Source: Rhodospirillales bacterium
GTDB taxonomy: Bacteria; Pseudomonadota; Alphaproteobacteria; Acetobacterales; Acetobacteraceae
Direction: 5' to 3'
Length of the DNA stretch: 51,946 bases
Assembly (NCBI GenBank): GCA_025359905.1
Contig: JANYDF010000122.1
Span: 1 to 51,946, forward strand
Shown piece by piece: positions 45,517-51,946 of this stretch. The stretch's first letter is position 1, and each line of letters begins with the position of its first letter. The translations under genes and the position numbers were made by a program. The notes below the pieces were generated by a model. That model had not been told where the DNA came from. It searched no databases and saw only the letters and a list, made by a program, of their open reading frames with translations.

Positions 45517-47565
45517 TCAAAAATGGACGGTCGCCTTGGCATAGATGGTCGGTCCGATCTTGGTGGGCAGCCAGTTGAGAATGTCCGGCCGGAACGTGAT
45601 GCGTGACACCGGCCCCAGGTTCTGGCCGACCAGCGACAAGTCGATGCCCTCGAAACCGAGATAGGCGAGCCGCATATCGGCGGTCCAGCGCTGCGGCAGA
45701 CCAGAGGTCACGTCGCCAGTGAACAGTGGCAGCGCGCTGGTGTATTTCACCGCGATATCGAATTGCAGATTGTGCTGCAGGTCGGCCGACGATTGCAGAA
45801 TCACCTGATGCCGCGGGCTCTGCCCAGATAAGCCCGTGGAGACGGTGTCCGTACTATCTGCGGCGATCTGCAATTTCATCTCGCGGTAGCTGTAGCTGCC
45901 GCGCAACCGCCACCACGGCTGTGCGCGCCACTCAACCGCGACCTCGCCGCCGTACGTCGTGGCCCGTAGCTTGTTGGCGATCGGCATCGTCAGCACGTAG
46001 TACGGCGAGGCTCCTCCGGCCAAGCTGACGGTGCCGGTCTCCAGCGATTGCAGGTTGCCGTAGAAGTTCCAGAACAGCGATGTGTCCACCGAGAGCTGCG
46101 TGCTGGGCCGCCAGTGATGGCCAGCCTCGAGCGATGTCAAATTTTCCGAGTGGAACGTTGTTGTACCGATGTTTTGCACCAGCAGCGGCAGACCGTCGCC
46201 GAAGGCGTCGGGCACCACGGCGACGTTGAAGCGCAGATTGCGCTCGGCCACCGATGGCGCGCGCACCGCGTGCGATACCGCCATCCATAACGTGTTCGCG
46301 GCGTTGGGCGTGTAGAGCAGGCGCAGACTCGGCTCGGCAACAAACCCCGCGTAGTCGGCAAACTCGAACTTGCTGCCGGCCACAAGGTGCAGTGTATCGG
46401 CGACCAGGGCGATGTCGTCCTGAACGAACAGGTTGCTGACCGAGTGCACGCTCCAGGGCTGCGCGAAGCCGAAATTGAACGTGGTGCGCACGGCGGTGTC
46501 GGTCAGCCGCACTTCCGCCCCCCAGATCAGGTCCTGGTCTGGCGTCGGCGCGAAGCGGTGTTGCACCTGCAGGTCGGCGGCATCTGTGGCGATGCCCACG
46601 TCGGGGCGGTTGTATTCCTCGCGCGTGTAGGTGGCCTGCACGGAGAGGTCGGAACTGTCGCTGTAGCGGCGGCCCCAGCGCGCGACCAAGTTGGCTTCCA
46701 GGTCGTGGTTCTGCTGGTTGACCGTCTGGGAGTAGCTGGGCGGGTTGAATGAAGCGAGTTCCGTGGCCTCGCCGCGCAGATTGACCGCGACATTGCCGGA
46801 CAGGGTAACCGAGTCGGCATTCGCCGTTCGCAAATCGGCGCGAAAGCCGGCGAGGCGCGACAAGAAACTGTCCGCGCCGCGCTGGCCCTGTTCGGTGATT
46901 CCAGCGCCGTTGCCGTTGGTCTGCGCGTAGACGCGGTAGTAGCCATTTTCGAGTTTGCCGCCCTGGCGAACCGCTGCCAGCCCGTAGCCCGGCAATCCGC
47001 CGGCTGCGACCTCCGCCAGCGTGCCCTGCGTGTCGGCGGCGTTCTTGGTAATAATGTTGATCACGCCGTCGACCGCGTTGACCCCCCATAGCGTGGCGCC
47101 GGGGCCGCGCATCACTTCGATGCGGTCGATGTCGTCCATCAACATCTGCTGCAACGACCAGAACACGCCCGAGAACGCCGGGGAGTAGATGCTGCGACCG
47201 TCTACCATCACCAGCAATTCACGGTCGAACGAGCTGGCAAAGCCGCGCGCGCCAATAGCCCAGGAGGTCTGGTCCACCTGAAACACATCCAGGCCGGGCA
47301 CGAAGCGCAGTGCATCCATCACCGTGCGCGCACCCAGCCGGCGGATGTCATTGCTGGTCAGCACATAAGACGCGGCAGCGGTGTCTTGCAGATCTTGCGA
47401 CTTCTTTGCCGCCGAGGTGAGCGTCACCGGAATCTGGGCCAGATCTTCAAGATTGAGGTCGGTCAGGTCCGCCGCCGCCGCAGCCCCGGCAATGCTCAAG
47501 GACGCAGTCAGCAGTCCGGCCGCCCAGACCGACGTGGCGGCGAAACGGCGATCCCGGCGTGGCAT
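45517..47565 (-). CDS. TonB-dependent outer-membrane receptor
   Basis: A 682-residue receptor: signal peptide cut near residue 32, an N-terminal LEDLAQIPVTLTSAAKK segment, a plug domain (about 55-175; RRLGARTVMDALRFVPGLDV, RGFASSFDRELLVMVDGR, RGPGATLWGVNAVDGVIN) and a 22-strand barrel ending in aromatic VHF. This plug type is the one that often sits next to YfiR-family genes. The ligand is unknown; no siderophore, heme or cobalamin genes are close. I chose ATG 47565 for its signal peptide and the GGGGG upstream; longer readings add 105 non-signal residues. First gene of the receptor-YfiR-kinase operon. Confidence 0.92.
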   Translation of the reverse strand: MPRRDRRFAATSVWAAGLLTASLSIAGAAAAADLTDLNLEDLAQIPVTLTSAAKKSQDLQDTAAASYVLTSNDIRRLGARTVMDALRFVPGLDVFQVDQTSWAIGARGFASSFDRELLVMVDGRSIYSPAFSGVFWSLQQMLMDDIDRIEVMRGPGATLWGVNAVDGVINIITKNAADTQGTLAEVAAGGLPGYGLAAVRQGGKLENGYYRVYAQTNGNGAGITEQGQRGADSFLSRLAGFRADLRTANADSVTLSGNVAVNLRGEATELASFNPPSYSQTVNQQNHDLEANLVARWGRRYSDSSDLSVQATYTREEYNRPDVGIATDAADLQVQHRFAPTPDQDLIWGAEVRLTDTAVRTTFNFGFAQPWSVHSVSNLFVQDDIALVADTLHLVAGSKFEFADYAGFVAEPSLRLLYTPNAANTLWMAVSHAVRAPSVAERNLRFNVAVVPDAFGDGLPLLVQNIGTTTFHSENLTSLEAGHHWRPSTQLSVDTSLFWNFYGNLQSLETGTVSLAGGASPYYVLTMPIANKLRATTYGGEVAVEWRAQPWWRLRGSYSYREMKLQIAADSTDTVSTGLSGQSPRHQVILQSSADLQHNLQFDIAVKYTSALPLFTGDVTSGLPQRWTADMRLAYLGFEGIDLSLVGQNLGPVSRITFRPDILNWLPTKIGPTIYAKATVHF

Positions 47566-47652
47566 CCGTCGGCCCCCTGTCGTTGCGGCACGCGGGGAAC
47601 GTGCGGTTCCCGTTGCACCAAGCCGGATCGCGCTGCCGCCCGATCCGCTAGC

Positions 47653-47658
47653 ATTATA
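47653..47658 (-). promoter_or_regulatory. Candidate -10 element for TonB/YfiR/kinase operon
   Basis: A perfect TATAAT on the minus strand, within an isolated AT-rich patch, lies about 88 bases before the receptor ATG. No convincing -35 is found at 16-18 bases; TTTCAA is 23 bases away. It could be an activator-dependent promoter. This is a weak call. Confidence 0.3.
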
Positions 47659-47771
47659 ATAGTACTGCCAGCGGCGGCCGCTTGAAAGACCGGACAGCCC
47701 GATCTTCGCGCTTTGGACGCTCGATAGCCATTCAGAATCGCAATTGGCCGCCGGTGGCAGCCGCAGACGAT

Positions 47772-49400
47772 TTACATGGCGGGAAGATGCTGCGGCGGAT
47801 GATTCGAAGGGTGCCCGCGCCCAGCGATGATGTCGGACGCCTTTTCGCCGATCATGATTGTAGGTGCGTTGGTGTTGCACGACGGCACGCGCGGCATGAT
47901 TGAGGCGTCGGCGATCCGCAGCCCATCCAGCCCATGCACCCGCAGGTCGAGCCCGACGACCGCTTCCGGCCCAATACCCATGCGGCAGGTGCCGACCGGA
48001 TGGTGGTCGGTCTTGCAGCTTCGATGGGCATACGCGATCAGGCTGTCTTGCGACGTAAGGGTTTCGCCGGGCATCCGCTCAGCGAGCACGAACGGCCGCA
48101 GCGCCGGTTGACGCAGGATCTCGCGCGCCATGCGCAGCCCTTCCAAGGCGCGCGCGCGGTCCTCCGGCGCTTCCCAATAGTTCGGATCGATCAACGGAGC
48201 CGCGGCGGGATCCGGCGATGCCAAGCGGACCGTGCCGCGCGAGGCCGGGCGCAGATACGCCGAGTTCACCGTAACGCCCGGATTGCGCATCTTCGGCACC
48301 CCGGCTTCGATTCCCGACCCGAGGCCAAGATGGAATTGAATATCCGGCCAAGCCGCATCCGGTCTGCTGAACCAGAAGCCGCCGGTTTCGAACAGCGTCG
48401 AAGCCACTGGGCCCTTGCGGAACAGCAAATACTGCGCGCCAGCCCAGGCCGCGCGGTGCGGCTGCAAATAGCTGTCATAGGTGTGATCGCCGGTGCACTC
48501 GCCGATGGCATACAGATCGAGATGGTCTTGCAAGTTGCGGCCGACGCCCGGCAGGTCGTGTTCCACCTTGATGCCGGTCTGGCGCAGATGCGCCGCAGGC
48601 CCGATGCCTGACAGCATCAGCAGCCATGGCGTACCGATAGCTCCCGCCGAGAGAATCACTTCCCGTTCGGCTCTGATAATTTCGCGCTCGTTGCCGCCGG
48701 CCGCCACTTCCACGCCAACCGCGCGGTTGTTTTCGAGAACGACACGCAACGTTTGGGTGCCGGTGCGCAGCATCAGGTTCGGCCGGGCCAGCGCGGGGCG
48801 AAGATAGGCGACCGAAGCCGAACTGCGGCGGGCGTGGCGCACCGTGACTTGGTAGTGGCCGATGCCTTCCTGGCGGGTGCCGTTGAAATCCGGATTGTAC
48901 GGAATGCCCATCTGCTGCGCGGCGCGCAAGAACGCTTCGCTGATCGGCAGCGGATTGATCGGAATGGAAACGCCAAGCGGTCCATCCGCGCCGTGGAATT
49001 CGTCGGCAAACCGCTCGTTGTTCTCGGCGCGGCGGAAATACGGCAGCACATCGTGGTAAGCCCAGCCGGCGCAACCTTCTTCTGTGGCCCACGCATCGTA
49101 GTCGCGCGCATTGCCACGCGTGTAGATTTGCGCGTTGATCGACGATCCGCCGCCGAGCACCTTGGCCTGGGTGTAGCGCAGCACCCGGCCGCCGAGATGG
49201 CGTTGCGGCACGGTCTGCCAGCCCCAACTGCCGATGCCCTTGGTCATGCGGGCGAACCCGGCGGGCATGTGATACAGCGGATGCCGATCCGCGCCGCCTG
49301 CTTCCAGCAACAGCACGCGCACGCCAGGGTTCTCCGACAACCGCGCCGCCAGGGTGCAGCCGGCCGAGCCGCCGCCGGCAATGATGTAGTCGTACTGCAT
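47772..49400 (-). CDS. GMC oxidoreductase (choline-dehydrogenase-like)
   Basis: A 542-residue FAD enzyme. The dinucleotide motif is IIAGGGSAGCTLAARLSE; GGGSSINAQIYTRGN and LSAGAIGTPWLLMLSGIGP are the two GMC signatures. The catalytic His is H467 in HHPVGTCRMG, with Asn (N511) in SCNTNAPT at the second active-site position. It oxidises an alcohol or sugar hydroxyl, passing electrons to an unknown acceptor. There is no signal peptide. The ATG at 49400 has AAGGGG upstream and starts at the FAD motif. It lies 13 bases after the SDR gene in the same operon. Confidence 0.92.
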   Translation of the reverse strand: MQYDYIIAGGGSAGCTLAARLSENPGVRVLLLEAGGADRHPLYHMPAGFARMTKGIGSWGWQTVPQRHLGGRVLRYTQAKVLGGGSSINAQIYTRGNARDYDAWATEEGCAGWAYHDVLPYFRRAENNERFADEFHGADGPLGVSIPINPLPISEAFLRAAQQMGIPYNPDFNGTRQEGIGHYQVTVRHARRSSASVAYLRPALARPNLMLRTGTQTLRVVLENNRAVGVEVAAGGNEREIIRAEREVILSAGAIGTPWLLMLSGIGPAAHLRQTGIKVEHDLPGVGRNLQDHLDLYAIGECTGDHTYDSYLQPHRAAWAGAQYLLFRKGPVASTLFETGGFWFSRPDAAWPDIQFHLGLGSGIEAGVPKMRNPGVTVNSAYLRPASRGTVRLASPDPAAAPLIDPNYWEAPEDRARALEGLRMAREILRQPALRPFVLAERMPGETLTSQDSLIAYAHRSCKTDHHPVGTCRMGIGPEAVVGLDLRVHGLDGLRIADASIMPRVPSCNTNAPTIMIGEKASDIIAGRGHPSNHPPQHLPAM

Positions 49401-49413
49401 CGGAACGCCCCTT

Positions 49414-50166
49414 CTACAGACGGGGAATGCTGAGGCCGCCGTCAACCGCCACGACGCTGCCTGTGGCGTAGAACGGGCCGGTCGCCAGCCCGGCTATCGC
49501 GGCGGCGACATCGTCCGGTTCGCCCCAGCGCTATGCGGGCACCAGGCCGCCTGCGATCAATGCGTCGTAGCGCGCGGCGACGCCTGCGGTCATATCGGTG
49601 CGAATGATGCCGGGCCGCACGTCGAACACGCCGATGCCATGCGGGGCAAGCCGCAGCGCAAGGCCCTGCGTGAACATTGCAAGCCCGGCCTTGGAAATGC
49701 AGTAATCGAGCCGCTCGGGCGATGCCAGCGCGGCACTGACCGACGTGACCGTGATGATGCTGCGCGGCGCTGTTGGCGGCGTGGCCAGCATCCGGCGCGC
49801 CACTGCTTGGGTGAGAAACACCGTGCCGCGCAGATTGACGGCGATGACGCGGTCGAAATTGTCTGGCGTCAACTCAAGGAAATCGCCGCGTGCTGGCGAG
49901 CCGATACCGGCATTGTTCACCAAGCAATCAATGGGGCCGGCTTGCGCTTCGATCTGCGCGACGAGGCTGGCGCTCGCCGCGACATCCGCGATGTCGCAGG
50001 CGAGCGCATGGGCGCGTCCGGCGATGCCCGCTGCCGCAGCGTGTACCGCATCGGCGTCGCGGTCCAGCAGCACGACGGTGAAGCCGCATGCAGCGAGCGC
50101 ACGCGCCGTCGCAAGCCCAATACCGCGCGCCGCGCCGGTGATGGCAGCAACGCCTTGCTGGCTCAT
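49414..50166 (-). pseudogene. SDR-family dehydrogenase interrupted by an in-frame amber codon
   Basis: A short-chain dehydrogenase of 250 codons with TAG at codon 212 (49533-49531). Before it: TGAARGIGLAT (cofactor loop), NNAG, N111, S142, Y155 and K159, a complete catalytic tetrad. After it the same frame continues with RWGEPDDVAAAIAGL, ATGSVVAVDGGLS and a natural stop at 49414, which is the normal family C-terminus. A single change (for example CAG to TAG) explains it. Either the strain carries a nonsense mutation, the base is a sequencing error, or the codon is read through. A truncated product would lose the last helix and strand. The start overlaps the upstream GMC stop (ATGA). Confidence 0.85.
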
Positions 50167-51686
50167 GCCCGCAACCCTTCTCGCAGCATGTGATCGGCCA
50201 CGCGCAACGCCTGCGCGGCGATGGTCAGCGACGGATTGACTGCCGCCGAGGCCGGCAGAAACGACGCATCCACGACAAAAAGGTTGCTGTGATCATGCGC
50301 GCGGCAGAATTCATCCAGTGCGGCGCTTGCCGGATCGTGACCCATCCGCACGGTGCCGCATTGATGCGACGGGGTGCGGCGGTCGAATGCGCGGGTGAGC
50401 ACGACCGGATAACCGGCGGCGCGGAAGATTTGCCGCGCCTTGGCGACCAGCTTGCGGTGCGCCGTCATGTTGGTGCGCTGCCAGTGCAGCACGATGCCGG
50501 CGCCATCGATAACGATGCGATTGTCCGCCAGCGGCAGATCTTCGCTCATCAGATACCAATCGACGGTGTGGAGCGCGAGCCAGTGCAGCGCCGCCTGTGG
50601 AACATATGGCAGGCTGGCCTTGAGGATCGGAGCGGTAACTTTGCCGAGCAACTGCATGTTGCCGAGCGGCTTGCCCCCGGCGCCATCGTCGAAATAGAAA
50701 TCGTTCAGCCCGATGGTCTTTTGATATACGGCATCGTTGCTCTGACGCGGATCGATGGCCAGCATCGCGGTGCAGTTGTGGTTCATGAAATAGCGGCCAA
50801 CCACGCCAGACGTATTCGCGACTCCGCCTGAGCCCAGCAGCAGCGCCGCTGAATTCACCGCGCCTGCCGACAGCACGAACAGCTTGGCGCGAATGCGCCG
50901 CCGCTCGCCGTTGGCGATGACATCGAGGGCCGCGATCTGTTTGCCGCCGGCGGTGAGCAGCAAACGCTCCACTTGTACTCCGGTGTGCAACGACACCTGA
51001 TCGTGTTGCAGCGCCAGGGCAAGCGGCGCGGTCTCGGCATCCAACTTTCCACGGTTGGTGTCGGGATACGCATCCCACGGTGTCGGCGCCAATTGCAGCC
51101 AGCGATCGATGTCCACCGCCAGCGGCAACGAAAATGGTTGCAACCCGAGGGCTGCGAGCCGCTTGCGGTGCGCGGCGATGGACGGTTCATCGGGTACCGG
51201 CGGGGCTGGGTACGGCGTGGAATGCGCGGGTTCGGCCGGATCTTGCCCGGCGGCGCCGCGCACTGCGAATAATTGCTCGGCGCGGCCGTACCAGGGCGCC
51301 AGTTCGGCGTACGGGAACGGCCAGGCGGGCGAGATGCCGTCCCAGTGCTCCAACACCGCAAAGTCGCGCTCGCGGTAGCGGGTCAGCACACCGCCGTAGA
51401 ACTTGGAGTTGCCGCCGGCGTAGTAGTAATTTCTGGGATTGAAGCGGCGGCCCTGCGCGTCGAGCCAAGTTTCTGCTGGGCGAAACACGCCGCGCTGGAA
51501 GATCGCGCGCGCGTTGCGGGCGTCGGGGTGTGCGCCGAGATGCGGCCCGCGCTCCAGAATGGCGATGCGCGCACCGCTGCCGGCGAGGCCATAGGCCAGG
51601 GTGGCGCCGCCAATCCCGGAGCCGATGATCGCAATATCGACCGTCTCCGGCAGTCCGCGCAGCGATGTGTCGAGCATGGCGGTCAC
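50163..51686 (-). CDS. GMC oxidoreductase (sugar/polyol dehydrogenase-like)
   Basis: A 507-residue FAD enzyme of a different GMC subgroup from its neighbour. FAD motif IAIIGSGIGGATLAYGL, then YYYAGGNSKFYGGVLTRYR, VLSAGAVNSAALLLGSGG, the catalytic His in SHQCGTVRMGHDP, and Asn in ASAAVNPSLTI. Such proteins include sugar and glycoside dehydrogenases; substrate here is unknown. No Sec signal is evident. Translation may start at GTG 51686, which overlaps the ABC ATPase stop (GTGA), or at ATG 51677. Confidence 0.9.
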   Translation of the reverse strand: MTAMLDTSLRGLPETVDIAIIGSGIGGATLAYGLAGSGARIAILERGPHLGAHPDARNARAIFQRGVFRPAETWLDAQGRRFNPRNYYYAGGNSKFYGGVLTRYRERDFAVLEHWDGISPAWPFPYAELAPWYGRAEQLFAVRGAAGQDPAEPAHSTPYPAPPVPDEPSIAAHRKRLAALGLQPFSLPLAVDIDRWLQLAPTPWDAYPDTNRGKLDAETAPLALALQHDQVSLHTGVQVERLLLTAGGKQIAALDVIANGERRRIRAKLFVLSAGAVNSAALLLGSGGVANTSGVVGRYFMNHNCTAMLAIDPRQSNDAVYQKTIGLNDFYFDDGAGGKPLGNMQLLGKVTAPILKASLPYVPQAALHWLALHTVDWYLMSEDLPLADNRIVIDGAGIVLHWQRTNMTAHRKLVAKARQIFRAAGYPVVLTRAFDRRTPSHQCGTVRMGHDPASAALDEFCRAHDHSNLFVVDASFLPASAAVNPSLTIAAQALRVADHMLREGLRA

Positions 51687-51946
51687 GCGAGCCGCACCTG
51701 CGACTTTGGATCGAACAGCACGGCGCGGGCGAGATCGAAGGCGAAGGGGATGCGTTGTCCTGGCCGCACGTCGGCGTCGCCGCGCATGCGGGCGATGATT
51801 TCTCGGCCGGCGGCGTGGGTGACGACGTAGGTGTCCGAGCCGGCGGGTTCGACGACTTCGACGCGGGCGTCGACGGTTTCGACCAGCGTCGAATTGCGGT
51901 CCGCCCCGTCCGGGTCGGTGATCGCTTCGGGGCGGATGCCGACGAT
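51683..51946 (-). CDS. ABC transporter ATPase, MalK/UgpC-like, C-terminal part only
   Basis: The last 87 codons of a gene that continues beyond the window. The sequence GIRPEAITDPDG, then VEVVEPAGSDTYV and RPGQRIPFAFDLARAVLFDP, is the TOBE-type regulatory end of carbohydrate importer ATPases (MalK, UgpC, SmoK). Its stop overlaps the start of the GMC gene. A carbohydrate importer co-expressed with two GMC enzymes and an SDR supports a sugar or polyol oxidation operon. The nucleotide-binding domain cannot be seen. Confidence 0.85.
   Translation of the reverse strand: MVGIRPEAITDPDGADRNSTLVETVDARVEVVEPAGSDTYVVTHAAGREIIARMRGDADVRPGQRIPFAFDLARAVLFDPKSQVRLA

Overview
This is a GC-rich (roughly two-thirds G+C by eye) chromosomal stretch from an alphaproteobacterium, most likely Rhodospirillales/Acetobacteraceae. 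The grounds are the coupled rsmB-rpe-heparinase-like-glycosyltransferase-purH block, an ELM1-type (DUF1022) protein, an alphaproteobacterial-type ornithine decarboxylase with a long leader, dense translational coupling (ATGA/GTGA overlaps) and many GTG starts. The family assignment is inference. I saw no rRNA, tRNA, CRISPR array, integrase or transposase, so the window reads as ordinary chromosome with accessory transport and catabolic operons.

Layout. 1-3.6 kb (minus): a DUF4331 exported protein, a 47-residue lipoprotein and a chemoreceptor. 3.7-11.1 kb (plus): rsmB, rpe, heparinase II/III-like protein, glycosyltransferase, purH and an aldo/keto reductase. 11.1-14.0 kb (minus): an exported kelch protein and an M24 (pita-bread) enzyme that has lost the usual metal ligands. 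14.2-15.1 kb (plus): an EamA permease. 15.1-18.3 kb (minus): a class I CoA-transferase pair, a family III CoA-transferase and a small secreted protein. 18.5-19.7 kb: ornithine decarboxylase with a probable RNA leader. 20-23 kb: YihY/BrkB membrane protein, aspartoacylase-like deacylase and a DEAD-box helicase. 23.4-28.4 kb (plus): ELM1-type protein, a 630-residue orphan and a FadJ-like beta-oxidation enzyme.

28.7-34.7 kb holds a Pot-type ABC importer with a Tat-exported binding protein, followed by an FGGY sugar kinase. 34.8-40.0 kb is a complete Dpp/Nik-type ABC importer with overlapping genes. 40.2-42.0 kb is a coupled MDR oxidoreductase and 2-keto-4-pentenoate hydratase-like pair. 42.1-47.6 kb (minus) is a TonB-receptor / YfiR / CHASE8-like hybrid histidine kinase operon, the most interesting candidate system here. 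It looks like the periplasmic YfiR switch wired to a phosphorelay instead of to a diguanylate cyclase. 47.8-51.9 kb (minus) is a sugar or polyol oxidation operon (end of an ABC ATPase, GMC oxidoreductase, SDR, GMC oxidoreductase) whose SDR gene carries an in-frame amber codon.

A recurring oddity is short tandem duplications at gene ends or between genes: 4x17 bp at 15084, 4x13 bp at 18352, 2x24 bp at 28357, 3x6 bp at 28681 and 2x12 bp inside a gene at 20618. Several GC-rich stem-loops lie downstream of genes but none has a clear U-tract, so terminator calls are weak.
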